A stretch of 64,000 nucleotides of DNA, taken from the NCBI RefSeq assembly GCF_033118175.1, contig NC_083693.1, positions 24,334,481-24,398,480 of the forward strand, in the 5' to 3' direction. The notes under the pieces were generated by a model, which worked only from the letters and a program-made list of their open reading frames with translations, had not been told where the DNA came from and searched no databases. A program made the position numbers and the translations under genes. Of this stretch, positions 21,920-33,725 are shown piece after piece (within the stretch, counting starts at the first letter, position 1; each line of letters opens with the position of its first letter). The stretch comes from Dama dama. Lineage: Eukaryota; Chordata; Mammalia; Artiodactyla; Cervidae.

Positions 21920-22280
21920 CTGTGACATTTTAAGAAGGTTGAGAGAGATCGTATAAGGAAAAACTTTCTGCCCAGAATTTCAATGTCTGCCTAAAAGGAT
22001 ATCAGTAGCACTGCCCTAATGGTAGCCCAGAAAACTCATTTTGAAAGAGTTACTCGTTGACTACACATGAACCTTCCAGTGGTGTCATAGGTTAATATGA
22101 TGAATCGGAAGCTTATTTGTAAGAACCTCTGCCCTCCTATTGCCTGATGGACTCCATGGGCACAAACATCAATTTTGAATTTCCAAAGGTGCAGAAATGG
22201 CTGCTCTGCTAACATGATCAATGTCACAATAATGACTATTTAAAGGAGGTGGGGGTGTGTAGATGGCCTTTTGCTTCTAG
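21920..22280. other. Interval without recognised genes
   Basis: No repeat or coding frame that I recognise; the 63-codon reverse frame at 22036-22227 has no family resemblance. Confidence 0.5.
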
Positions 22281-22294
22281 TTAATCTGACTGTA

Positions 22295-22514
22295 GGACCT
22301 CCCTCTTAGCTCAGATGGTAAAGAAGCTGCCTGCAGTGCAGGAGACCCGGGTTTGATCCCTGGGTCAGGAAGTTTCCCCTGGAGAAGGAAATGGCAACCC
22401 ACTCCAATATCCTTGCCTGGAAAATGCCATGGACAGAGGATCCTGGTGGGCTGTAGTCCATGGGGCTGCAAAGAGTTGGTCATGACTGAGCGACTGACAC
22501 TTACACCTTCCACC
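22295..22514 (+). repeat. Bov-tA SINE with TSD
   Basis: Intact B-box GGTTTGATCCC; tail 'gcgactgacacttacacc'. TTAATCTGACTGTA (22281-22294) and TTATCTGATTGTA (22515-22527) flank it. Confidence 0.95.
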
Positions 22515-22619
22515 TTATCTGATTGTAAGTTTCAGAATCAGATCTGGTAATCTTGGTAGAGGGTGACTGAGAAGCAAATCCAATTTCTATGACTACCTCT
22601 TCAGTGATTTTCAGTAGGC

Positions 22620-22887
22620 AACTGGCTGTGCTGGATCTTGGTTGCCACACAGTCTTCCTCTAGTTTTGGCGAGTGGGGGCTACTCTCTAGTTGAGGTGCA
22701 GGGGCTTCCCACAGTGGTGGCTTCTCTTGTTGCAGAGTATGGGTTCTAGGGTGCACGGGCTTCAGCAGTTGTGGTGCACTGGCATACTTTTCCTGTGGCC
22801 TATGGGATCTTTCTGGACCGGGGATCAAATCGGTGACTCCTGGCTTGCAAGGCAGAATCTTAACCACTGGACCACCAGGGAAGCCCC
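22620..22887 (-). repeat. CHR-1-type SINE, near full length
   Basis: About 270 bp: 'gctgtgctggatcttggttg', 'tggcttctcttgttgcagag', 'ggttctagggtgcacgggct', reverse B-box 'ggggatcaaatcggtgac', head 'ctggaccaccagggaagccc'. It faces the plus-strand Bov-tA 105 bp upstream. Confidence 0.92.
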
Positions 22888-23559
22888 TTTTACTACATTT
22901 AAAGCAAAGTCATCCTGAGAACAGAAAAAATTCTTTTCTAAGACATCATATAAATATATGAACATCCTGACTGTCGACATCTGTAAAATCTTCAGACATC
23001 ACAGGTCATCTGTCAGTAACTTGTATTGAGTGTTTTCTGTGTGCCAGTTGGACCAGACCATCAGCTACTTGCTCCAATGCCCACTGTTAATAATTCTGAA
23101 GTCATATTCTCCATCCCAGAGACCCCAAGGATAACATGACTCTTGTCTTATGCCCTAACTGCCTAGCAGAGAAGAATCTTCTCAGGAAACCAGAATACTT
23201 GAGTTTGGGAGTGCACTTGAAAAGAATACATGTGGTGTCAGAGCTAAAATCTGTGCATTAACTTTGTCATTGTCTTCTGATTATGGATGTTGATGCTTCT
23301 CCCACCATCGTCACTGTGATTGCTTGTATTTCTGGTTGGGGAGGTTCCTAGGGAGCTGCTGGTACCTAACAGACATGGATGTCAGCAAAACACATTTGAC
23401 TCCTGGAAGTGGTTGCTTTATAACTAGTCTTCTTGGCAGTGACAAAACTCCAAGGCTATCAGTTACAGTGATTGTAAGTTGAGTGCACTGTTGTGATGCC
23501 ATAGTACTAATGTGATGGGGGAAGAAAAACATACCTGGAAATTAGCATATTTAATCTCT
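22888..23559. other. Interval without recognised genes; possible MIR remnant
   Basis: Around 23020-23060 the phrase 'ttgagtgttttctgtgtgcc' resembles the MIR core. The rest is unassigned. Confidence 0.5.
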
Positions 23560-23569
23560 TAGAGCTCGA

Positions 23570-23763
23570 ATGAAGTGAAAGTCACTCAGTTATGTCTGAC
23601 CCTTTGCGACCCCATGAACTATACAGTCCATGGAATTCTCAGGCCAGAATACTGGAGTGGGTAGCCTATCTCTTCTCCAGGGGATCTTCCCAACCCAGGG
23701 ATCGAACCCAGGTTTCCCACATTGCAGCCCGATTCTTTACCTGCTGAGCCACGAGAGAAGCCC
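23570..23763 (-). repeat. Bov-tA SINE with 10-bp TSD
   Basis: TAGAGCTCGA (23560-23569) and TAGAGCTTGA (23764-23773) flank a full-length reverse copy. Reverse B-box 'gggatcgaaccca' is intact. Confidence 0.96.
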
Positions 23764-23937
23764 TAGAGCTTGAGATCAGGAGCCAAAACCTCCGTACTTG
23801 AGTGTGAGAGTTCAAGCCCAGTTCTTTCTCGTCTGATATTTTATAGCAGAATGATAGTTGTTGGGGGCAGGAGTGGGATGGAGAGGATTTTCCACTGATG
23901 GAAATTCAAAATATCTGGGAGATGGATAGTTTAGGAG

Positions 23938-24183
23938 GAGATTCCCCAGGGGCTCAGTGATAAAGAATCCTCTTGAAATGCAGATGACACAGGAGACTCC
24001 AGTTCGATCCCTGGGTCAGGAAGATCCCCTGACGAAGGGCATGACAACTCACTCCAGTATTCTTGAGAATACTGAGTGGGTAGCCTTTCTACATGAGAAA
24101 ATCCCATGGACAGAGGAGCCTGGCAGGCTACAGTCCACAGGGTTGCAAAGAGTCGGACACAACTGAAGCAACTGAGCATGCAG
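23938..24183 (+). repeat. Bov-tA SINE with internal insertion
   Basis: Plus copy with an extra segment: 'gtattcttgagaatactgag' repeats the core in a hairpin-like way, followed by 'tagcctttctacatgagaaa'. It faces the minus-strand copy 174 bp upstream. Confidence 0.93.
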
Positions 24184-24990
24184 GCAGAAGTGCAGAGAGC
24201 AGCGCAGCAAAAAGGGACTATACACAATACTGTGTCCAAAAGAATAAGTTTTTAAAAATATTGTTTTTCTGAAACTTGGAGGGATTATATCATAAAAAGA
24301 CTAAAAGGTCAAGAGCTCACACAGTGAAGTCCCTACGAACTTGTCAGACCTGAACCTTGGACTATTGTGCAGTGGAGATTATATATTACGTACAGGGGAT
24401 GCAGATAGAATAAAGTGTAATCCCTATTTTAAGGAGAATGCACTATTGGAAAATTCAGAGAACAGCAGGAAAAAACTAGTTAATGACAGACCACAAACTA
24501 AGTGCACAGTACGAATGGTCGGTGCTTTCCCTGGGGCCCTTGGTTCTCTGACCTCTAAGATGAAAGTGTGTGCTAAGCTTTCTCAAAGAACTGTTTCTGG
24601 CAAAACAAGGAGTATTTGTAAGGAAAGGAAAAGTACAGACAACAAAGAAACAGAAAGCCATGGATCATTGGCTATCAGAATTTGAAGGGATCTTAAGCTT
24701 TCGTCTAACAACTCTCTAATATATGAAGACTGTATGCTTTAAGTTCAATGATCATTAAACAAATAATCACTGCCTAATATTTGATGCAAACAGCAGCAGC
24801 AAGCAAACAGAAAGGTTCCTTGTCTTCTCTGAGTTTATGCATCCTAGAGGATGGAGACAGACGACAAATAAACATAGAGGGGAAACAGGGATTGCCTTTT
24901 CCAGCTTCCCTAACCTCCTCCTCAGAAAGATGAAGAGTAGCAAAAGATCTTATTGATTATGGTATATAGGGCATGTTAAAAAGATGGAGA
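24184..24990. other. Interval without recognised genes
   Basis: About 0.8 kb with no nameable repeat. The 114-codon frame 24341-24685 lacks any recognisable domain and is opposed by an open reverse frame; I do not call it. Confidence 0.55.
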
Positions 24991-25174
24991 GGGAGACGTC
25001 TCTGATGGTTCAGAGGTTAAGACTTCACCTTCCAATGCAGGACTGTGGGTTTGATCCCTGTATCACACATGCCTCTCAGCCAAAAAACCAAAACATAAAA
25101 CAGAAGCAACATTGCAACAAATTCAATGAAGACTTTAAAAATGGTCTACATTAGAAAATCTTTTAAAAAATCAA
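24991..25174 (+). repeat. CHR-2-type SINE
   Basis: 'gatggttcagaggttaagac', 'gtgggtttgatccctgtatc', then the diagnostic tail 'aacattgcaacaaattcaat' and 'gaagactttaaaaatggtct'. Confidence 0.9.
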
Positions 25175-26330
25175 TGGAGAGATTTAAAAAAATAGTTGCA
25201 AACCACTCCTAAAAAATCATACATTGCTAACCAAGCAATAGTAAACACTATTCTGGAAAAAAGCCACTAGAACTTTCACATCCAAATGAACACTGTCCCC
25301 TTCAAAGTATTCCCTTCAGGAAAATAAACAGTTATCCCAACAATGCTACCATTGATCAAACTATTTCTGGAACTAGAACATTATCTCTCAAGCCATGTTA
25401 CTAGTCACACCAGAAGACAGCCTCGTTTGAGGATCACCTCTCATTTTTCACAATCAGAATGACTCGGTGCAGCATGAGCATCCATCAGATGCTTTCAGAG
25501 CTCCCCTGGGAAGCAGAAAGGCAGTGACCTGGAGTCAGGCTCAGATGCTGGGCAGCTGCACAGGAGCCTCTCACCTGCTCTGTCCTTTGCTTTAATTGCC
25601 CAGTTTTGGTGCTAATCCCACACCTGGGATCCCCCACCTACCATTCCACCAGTGAGCCAGTGATCATTTTGGCCTCGTAGCCTGGTCCTGACTCAGAAGT
25701 TTCTTTAGGCATCTTAATTTTTGGCTGTAATCCTTCCTTCTCAGAGTTCCTCTTGGTTGTTCTGGATGTCATGGAAATACACCTTACAGATTTCCAACAT
25801 TTACGCAAGGGAATAATGGACCACCCCCTGCATGGAGATAAACCTCCTCTGCTAGCTGCTCCCAGCCAATCACAGAGCAAGGCTGGGATAACCTACCTGG
25901 GAGAGGTGAGAGTGCTCTGATGACCAGGTTTGGCTCAAGGACCCCCAGTAACTTCTCCAAACCATCCTTAGACTGAAGCATACACCGAAGCCCAGTGATC
26001 TTTCCAGCTCCTGGAATATCTCTGCTTTCTCTCACAAGGATGTTTTCCCTCTTGAAAGTCTTATATATTCATCTCATCTTGAAATCCGCTTCTAAGAGGA
26101 CTCAGAACACTATAGCACTTTATTTGTGCCCCAGTTTTACCATCTTCTGATTTCCCTCTCCCACCTGTGGTTAGCCCTTCTTCCCTAACCAGCATATCCA
26201 GTCTCCAGACACCTGAACTCCAACCACACATGTCCATCCAGGTCAACCTCTACCCTGCCCTTCAGACGAGGCTTCATTTCATCCTTTTACTCACAATAGT
26301 AGAGTCTATTTAATTTTTGTCTACTTGCCA
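25175..26330. other. Interval without recognised genes
   Basis: About 1.15 kb. Overlapping reverse frames at 25638-25880, 25784-26035 and 26061-26246 show no domain and no shared reading frame, so they are not called. No young repeat. Confidence 0.55.
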
Positions 26331-27541
26331 TATAAGGAACCAGAGACCAAATTGCCAGTATCCATTGGATCATAGAAAAAGTAAGAGAACTCCAGAAAAA
26401 AAATCACCTTCTGCTTCATCGACTACCCTAAAGACTTTGACTGTGTGGATCACAAGAAATTGTGTGATCACACAAATTTTGTTGATCCACACAACTATGT
26501 GGATCACAACAAACTGCGGAAAATTCTGAAAGAGATGGGCATACCAGACTACCTTACTTGCCTCCTGAGAAATCTGTATGCAGGTCAAGAAGCAACAGTT
26601 AGAACAGGACATGAAACAACAGACTGGTTCCAAATCAAGAAAGGAGTACTTCAAGGCTGTATATTGTCACCCTGCTTAGTTAACTTATATGCAGAGTACA
26701 TCACGTGAAATGCTGGGCTGGATGAAGCACAAGCTGGAATCAAGATTACTGGGAGAATATTGGTATCTTCAGATATGCAGATGATACCACCCTAATGGCA
26801 GAAAGTGAAGAGGAATTAAAGAGCCTCCTTGATGAAAGTGAAAGAGAAGACTGAAAAAGCTGGCTTATAACTCAACATTCCAAAGATCATGACATCTTGT
26901 CCCATCGCTTCATGGCAAACAGATGAGATGGAGAAACAATGGAAACAGTGACAGACTTCATTTTCTTAGTCTCCAAAATCACTGTGGACAGTGACTGCAG
27001 CCATGAAATTAAAAGACTGCTCTTTGGAAGAAAGCTATGACTAACCTAGACAACATATTAAAAAGCAGAGACATTACTTTGCCAACAAAGGTCTGTTTAG
27101 TCAAAGCTATGGTTTTTCCAGTAGTCACATGCAGATATGAGAGCTGGAAAATAAAAAAGGCTGAGTGCTGAAAAACCGATCCCCTTGAAATGTGTGGTGC
27201 TCGAGAAGACTCTTAAGAGTCCCTTGGACAGCAAGATTAAACCAGTCAATCCTCAAGAAAGTCAACCCTGAATATTCCTTGGAAGCACTTATGCTGAAGC
27301 TGAAGCTCCAATACTTTGTTCCACCTGATGTGAAAAGCCGAATCTTTGGAAAAGACCCTGATGCTGTGAAAGACTGAAGGAAGGAAGAGGAGGGGATGAC
27401 AGAGGACGAGATGGTTGGACTCAATAGACTCAATAGACATGAATTTGAGCAAACTCCAGAGAATAGTGAAGGACAGGGAAGCCTGGCATGCTGCAGTCCA
27501 CAAGGTAGCAAAGAGTTGGACATGACGGAGTGGCTGAACAA
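26331..27541 (+). mobile_element. BovB LINE, 5'-truncated, heavily mutated
   Basis: Recognisable from the 'DQIASIHWIIEKV'-like region through the RT core ('[33 protein letters not shown]', 26600-26708) to the tail 'ggacatgacggagtggctgaac'. Several frameshifts separate the blocks. A forward-inverted-forward rearrangement lies at 26442-26516. Older or more damaged than the copy at 9.3-10.7 kb. Confidence 0.95.
26442..26516. repeat. Forward-inverted-forward microduplication in BovB
   Basis: The phrase TGTGTGGATCAC.. occurs forward at 26442-26464, as its reverse complement (..GATCCACACA) at 26471-26493, and forward again at 26496-26516. The uninterrupted BovB has it once, in 'DCVDHNKLWK'. Confidence 0.8.
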
Positions 27542-27904
27542 CAACAACTTGCTACATGGCTCCTTCATTGCAGATGATCTGCGCAGCCTGAGAAAATCCT
27601 AAAATGATGCATAAACTCTGGAGGCAATTCCCAAGAGCACATCCAAGGCTCCAGTGCTACTCAGATCCCTGAAAGTCTCACTGGAACAAATCCCTAGTAT
27701 CTGATAAGAATTCCTTCATAGACAACACCATCCATTTTGAAGTATATGTTTTGGTTTGTTTGTTTGAAAATGATTGTGTGGTTTTATAGCCTCCCTGTGT
27801 GCACTAGAAACAAATACACAAGCAACAGCTGTCCTGGGTGAAATATTCCCCAAGTACTTGGACTGGGAGAAGAGGAAAAATTATTGTTGATATAAATTGA
27901 TTGA
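27542..27904. other. Interval without recognised genes
   Basis: No gene or repeat recognised; a small T/G-rich patch at 27750-27768. Confidence 0.5.
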
Positions 27905-28056
27905 TCTGAGTTAGGAAGAAGTTCCCTGGAGAAGGAAATGGCATCCCACTCCAGTATCCTTGGCCAGAAAATCCCATGGACAGAGGGGCCTGGTGGGCTA
28001 CAGTCCATGGGGTCATAAAGAGTCAGACGTGACTGAGCAACTGAATACACACAGGA
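27905..28056 (+). repeat. Bov-A SINE fragment (no tRNA head)
   Basis: Starts at 'ctgagttaggaagaagttcc', i.e. just after the B-box, and runs to 'gacgtgactgagcaactgaa'. 5'-truncated Bov-tA or single Bov-A unit. Confidence 0.9.
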
Positions 28057-28504
28057 AGAAGTACCCCAAATTTCCTAGCTAGGAACACGAAGAAACCACT
28101 GACCCAGTTTTCACAGTCCAGCTCCCACACTTTTCTAGGACTTCAGAGCCTCTGGTTCTATCTCAGGCACTAACTTAGGAACAGAATAGTTATTGATGGC
28201 CCCATTAGGTGTATGTAAAATACCCAGCCCCATTTCTGGCACACAGAAGGTGCTCAATTAACAAGATCTGCTTCTTTCTATTGATACCTTGTTTGAACTC
28301 ATCCCTTCCTTTCAGACACATTTTAGAAGACTCACTTAAAGCCATATTCATTTAAAAAAAAAATCAGAAACTTAGGATGTGTTACTCTTTCTTCATTATC
28401 TGATGGTCAAGGAAAATCTTAAAGTGAGGTGAGGTAAGCAGTTTGATGCTTTGATCCAGAAAACATGTGAAGAATGTTTGTGTTGCTAGGAACTCATTTC
28501 AGAA
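28057..28504. other. Interval without recognised genes; MIR core trace
   Basis: 'tctggcacacagaaggtgct' followed by 'caattaa' at about 28235-28262 resembles the MIR/CORE segment. Otherwise unassigned. Confidence 0.5.
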
Positions 28505-28516
28505 TTTTAAATGCTT

Positions 28517-28731
28517 GGGTGGTGGTGTTTAGTCACTAAGTAGTGTCAGACTCTTTGCAACCCCATGGCCTGTAGCCCACAAGGCTCCTCTGTCCATGCA
28601 ATTTCACAGGCAAGAATACTAGAGTGGGTTGCCATTTCCTTCTCCAGGAAATCATCCCAACCCAGGGTTAGAATATGAGTCTCCTCCATTGCAGGTGAGT
28701 TCTTTACCAACTGGACCACCAGAGAAGCCCC
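28517..28731 (-). repeat. Bov-tA SINE with perfect 12-bp TSD
   Basis: TTTTAAATGCTT at 28505-28516 and 28732-28743. Reverse B-box degraded ('agggttagaatatgag'), head 'ctggaccaccagagaagccc'. Confidence 0.96.
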
Positions 28732-29040
28732 TTTTAAATGCTTACCCAGAGCCGAAGTATCTGGGTGATTCCCCCTTCCACCACCCATGTGTAAAGAGTA
28801 CAGAAAATAGAAGAGGATCCATAGGCTGCTTCTCCAAACTTCACATCTTGAAGTTCTCCCAGTTGGACTCTAAAATTTAATCTAGAGAGCTATTATTTTG
28901 TCAACCCCCAGTTACCAAGAAAATAGAAGAAAAAAATGTGTGCATTTGGGGCAAATGACATCAAATAGGGCAACAAGACCTAGGAATATTGCAGTGCCCG
29001 AGAGTGATCATTTATAAAACTTCCTTAGAACCTACTGATT

Positions 29041-29217
29041 CTAGGGCTTCCCTGGTGGTCCAGTGGTTAAGAATCTGCCTTCCAGTGCAGGGGACGTGGG
29101 TTTGATCCCTGGTGGGGGAGCTAAGATCTCATGCCATAGGGCAACTAAGGCTGCGTGCCCATGCACTGCAACTAAAATCTGACACAGTCAAGTAAATAAG
29201 TAATTTTTTAAGAAAGT
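29041..29217 (+). repeat. CHR-1-type SINE with 9-bp TSD
   Basis: Head 'gggcttccctggtggtccag', B-box GGTTTGATCCC, 'gcaactaaggctgcgtgccc', 'gcactgcaactaaaatctga'. CTACTGATT (29032-29040) and CTACTGAAT (29218-29226) flank it. Confidence 0.92.
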
Positions 29218-29226
29218 CTACTGAAT

Positions 29227-29582
29227 AACAGAATTATTTCAGTGTTCCATTGTCCAAATGCTTCCCCACTGAGCTGTTTTTTTTTTTTTTTTTAATCCAG
29301 ACATGCTTGAATTACCAAATTCTATTAGACACTTTAAAATAAAATATCTTGGACTTCCTGGTAGGGAGTAACTTTCCAGTGATGGGTTTTAAAGCACAAA
29401 TTATCAAAAGCTATGATAATTTTTAAAAAGACACAGAAGGGCAATATACTTTCCTCTAGAGTTCTGAAATTTAAAAGGATACTCTAAGACACTTGGGAGC
29501 CCATTTTCCTTTCCCGATGTTAAATTAATCAAAAAAGTGATTTTGGATATGAACTGTCTCATGTGGTGCTATTGTCTTCTAT
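29227..29582. other. Interval left of the large L1; T17 tract
   Basis: T17 at 29277-29293 may be the reversed tail of an old minus-strand retroposon. Otherwise AT-rich sequence with no gene. Confidence 0.5.
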
Positions 29583-29599
29583 CTGTATCTTGTTATCTT
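29583..29599. repeat. Target-site duplication of the L1, left copy
   Basis: CTGTATCTTGTTATCTT, identical to 36958-36974. The last TT merges with the L1 poly(A) tail (poly-T on this strand). Confidence 0.95.
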
Positions 29600-29855
29600 T
29601 TTTTTTTTTTTTTAATTTTTTATTAGTTGGAGGCTAATTACTTCACAATATTTCAGTGGGTTTTGTCATACATTGATATGAATCAGCCATGGATTTACAC
29701 GTCTTCCCCATCCCGATCCCCGCTCCCACCTCCCTCTCCACCCGATTCCTCTCGAAACATCCCACCCTCGCCTTCTCCCACAGAGTTCAAAAGTCTGTTC
29801 TGTATTTCTGTGTCTCTTTTTCTGTTTTGCATATAGGGTTATCGTTACCATCTTT

Positions 29856-32800
29856 CTAAATTCCATATATATGTGTTAGTATGTTGTAATGTTCTTTGTC
29901 TTTCTGGCTTACTTCACTCTGTATAAGGGGCTCCAGCTTCATCCATCTCATTAGGACTGGTTCAAATGAATTCTTTTTAATGGCTGAGTAATATTCCATG
30001 GTGTATATGTACCACAGCTTCCTTATCCATTCATCTGCTGATGGGCATCTAGGTTGCTTCCATGTCCTGGCTATTATGAACAATGCTGCAATGAACATTG
30101 GGGTGCACGTGTCTCTTTCAGATCTGATTTCCTCAGTGCGTATGCCCAGAAGTGGGATTGCTGGGTCATATGGCAGTTCTATTTCCAGTTTTTTAAGGAA
30201 TCTCCACACTGTTTTCCATAGCAGCTGTACTAGTTTGCATTCCCACCAACAGTGTAAGAGGGTTTCCTTTTCTCCACACCCTCTCCAGCATTTATTGCTT
30301 GTAGACTTTTGGATAGCAGCCATCCTGACTGGCGTGTAATGGTACCTCATTATGGTTTTGATTTGCATTTCTCTAATAATGAGTGATGTTGAGCATCTTT
30401 TCATGTGTTTGTTAGCCATCTGTATGTCTTCTTTGGAGAAATGTCTATTTAGTTCTTTGGCCCATTTTTTGATTGGGTCATTTATTTTTCTGGAATTGAG
30501 CTTCAGGAGTTGCTTGTTTATTTTTGAGATTAATCCTTTGTCTGTTTCTTCATTTGCTATTATTTTCTCCCACTCTGAGGGCTGTCTTTTCACCTTACTT
30601 ATAGTTTCCTTTGTAGTGCAAAAGCTTTTAAGTTTCATTAGGTCCCATTTGTTTATTTTTGCTTTTATTTCCAATATTTTGGGAGGTGGGTCATAGAGGA
30701 TCTTGCTGTGATTTATGTCAGAGAGTGGTTTGCCTATATTCTCCTCTAGGAGTTTTATAGTTTCTGGTCTTACATTTAGATCTTTAATCCATTTTGAGTT
30801 TATTTTTGTGTATGGTGATAGAAAGTGTTCTAGTTTCATTCTTTTACAAGTGGTTGACCAGTTTTCCCAGTACCACTTGTTAAAGAGGTTGTCTTTTTTC
30901 CATTGTATATCCTTGCCTCCTTTGTCAAAGATAAGGTGTCCATAGGTTCGTGGATTTATCTCTGGGCTTTCTATTCTGTTCCATTGATCTATATTTCTGT
31001 CTTTGTGCCAGTACCATACTGTCTTGATGACTGTGGCTTTGTAGTAGAGTCTGAAGTCAGGCAGGTTGATTCCTCCAGTTCCATTCTTCTTTCTCAAGAT
31101 TACTTTGGCTATTCGAGGTTTTTTGTATTTCCATACAAATTGTGAAATTCTTTGGTCTAGTTCTGTGAAAAATACCGTTGGTAGCTTGATAGGGATTGCA
31201 TTGAATCTATAGACTGCTTTGGGTAGAATAGCCATTTTGACAATATTGATTCTTCCAATCCATGAACACGGTATGTTTCTCCATCTGTTTGTGTCCTCTT
31301 TGATTTCTTTCATCAGTGTTTTATAGTTTTCTATGTATAGGTCTTTTGTTTCTTTAGGTAGATATACTCCTAAGTATTTTATTCTTTTTGTTGCAATGGT
31401 GAATGGTATTGTTTCCTTAATTTCTCTTTCTGTTTTTTCATTGTTAGTATATAGGAATGCAAGGGATTTCTGTGTGTTAATTTTATATCCTGCAACTTTA
31501 CTATATTCATTGATTAGCTCTAGTAATTTTCTGGTAGACTCTTTAGGGTTTTCTATGTAGAGGATCATGTCATCTGCAAACAGCGAGAGTTTCACTTCTT
31601 CTTTTCCTATCTGGATTCTTTTTACTTCTTTTTCTGCTCTGATTGCTGTGGCCAGAACTTCCAACACTATGTTGAATAGTAGTGGTGAGAGTGGGCACCC
31701 TTGTCTTGTTCCTGATTTCAGGGGAAATGCTTTCAATTTTTCACCATTGAGGGTGATGCTTGCTGTGGGTTTGTCATATATAGCTTTTATTATGTTGAGG
31801 TATGTTCCTTCTATTCCTGCTTTTTGGAGAGTTTTAATCATAAATGAGTGTTGAGTTTTGTCAAAGGCTTTCTCTGCATCTATTGAGATAATCATATGGT
31901 TTTTATCTTTCAATTTGTTAATGTGGTGTATTACATTGATTGATTTGTGGATATTGAAGAATCCTTGCATTCCTGGGATAAAGCCCACTTGGTCGTGGTG
32001 TATGATTTTTTTAATATGTTGTTGGATTCTGTTTGCTAGAATTTTGTTAAGGATTTTTGCATCTATATTCATCAGTGATATTGGCCTGTAGTTTTCTTTT
32101 TTTGTGGCATCTTTCTCTGGTTTTGGAATTAGGGTGATGGTGGCCTCATAGAATGAGTTTGGAAGTTTACCTTCTTCTGCAATTTTCTGGAAGAGTTTGA
32201 ATAAGATAGGTGTTAGCTCTTCTCTAAATTTTTGGTAGAATTCAGCTGTGAAGCCATCTGGTCCTGGGCTTTTGTTTGCTGGAAGATTTTTGATTACAGT
32301 TTCGATTTCCTTGCCTGTGATGGGTCTGTTAAGATCTTCTATTTCTTCCTGGTTCAGTTTTGGAAAGTTATACTTTTCTAAGAATTTGTCCATTTCATCC
32401 AAGTTGTCCATTTTATTGGCATAGAGCTGCTGGTAGTAGTCTCTTATGATCCTTTGTATTTCAGTGTTGTCTGTTGTGATCTCTCCATTTTCATTTCTAA
32501 TTTTGCTAATTTGGTTCTTCTCTCTTTGTTTCTTAATGAGTCTTGCTAATGGTTTGTCAATTTTGTTTATTTTTTCTCAAAACCAGCTTTTAGCTTTGTT
32601 GATTTTTGCTATGGTCTCTTTAGTTTCTATTGCATTTATTTCTGCCTTAATTTTTAAGATTTCTTTCCTTCTGCTAACCCTGGGGTTCTTCATTTCTTCC
32701 TTCTCTAATTGCTTTAGGTGTAGAGGTAGGTTATTTATTTGGCTTTTTTCTTGTTTCTTGATGTAAGCCTGTAATGCTATGAACCTTCCCCTTAACACTG

Positions 32801-33674
32801 CTTTTACAGTGTCCCATAGGTTTTGGGTCGTTGTGTTTTCATTTTCATTCGTTTCTATACATATTTTGATTTCTTTTTTGATTTCTTCTATGATTTGTTG
32901 GTTATTCAGAAGCGTGTTATTTAGCCTCCATGTGTTTGAGTTTTTAACAATTTTTTTCCTGTAATTGAGATCTAATCTTACTGCACTGTGGTCAGAAAAG
33001 ATGACTGGAATGATTTCAATTTTTTTGAATTTTCCAAGACCAGATTTATGGCCCAGGATGTGATCTATTCTGGAGAATGTTCCGTGTGCACTTGAGAAAA
33101 AGGTGAAGTTGATTGTTTTGGGGTGAAATGTCCTATAGATATCAATTAGGTCTAGCTGGTCCATTGTGTCATTTAAGGTTTGTGTTTCCTTGTTAATTTT
33201 CTGTTTAGTTGATCTATCCATAGTTGTGAGTGGGGTATTAATGTCTCCCACTATTACTGTGTTACTATTAATTTCCTCTTTCATACTCGTTAGTGTTTGC
33301 CGTACATATTGCGGTGCTCCTATGTTGGGTGCATATATATTTATAATTGTTATATCTTCTTCTTGGATTGATCCTTTGATCATTATGTAGTGTCCTTCTT
33401 TGTCTCTTTTCACATCCTTTATTTGAAAGTCTATTTTATCTGATATGAGTATTGAGACTCCTGCTTTCTTTTGGTCTCTGTTTGCATGAAATATTTTTTT
33501 CCAGCCCTTCACTTTTAGTCTGTATGTGTCTCTTGTTTTGAGGTGGGTCTCTTGTAGACAGCATATATAGGGGTCTTGTTTCTGTATCCATTCAGCCAAT
33601 CTTTGTCTTTTGTTTGGGGCATTCAACCCATTTACATTTAGGGTAATTATTGATAGGTGTGGTCCCATTGCCAT
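29856..33674 (-). pseudogene. L1 ORF2 (endonuclease-reverse transcriptase), one in-frame stop
   Basis: Encodes the protein that nicks target DNA and reverse-transcribes L1 RNA at the nick. 1,272 sense positions in a single frame, interrupted only by a TGA at 32577-32579 after residue 365 (..KAKSWF). N-terminal APE endonuclease: LNVNGLN, LQETH, GDINTPL (family usually GDFN) and SDHSAV, residues about 10-240. RT domain: [31 protein letters not shown], and FADDM as the catalytic YxDD equivalent. C-terminal Cys motif [18 protein letters not shown]. The downstream part (29856-32411) is open for 851 codons. At the lesion the sequence looks like a 2-nt loss and nearby 2-nt gain relative to other L1s, so frame is kept; this comparison is from memory. 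Confidence 0.95.
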
Positions 33675-33725
33675 TTACTTTGTTGTTTTGGGTTCACGTT
33701 TATACAACCTTTCTGCATTTCCTGT

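Noticed and set aside
24341..24685. 114-codon plus-strand frame
   Set aside because: No domain or repeat explanation, and an overlapping reverse frame is also open; too weak to call.
29277..29293. T17 run as tail of the large L1
   Set aside because: The L1 tail and its target duplication are clearly at 29583-29613; the T17 run lies outside it.
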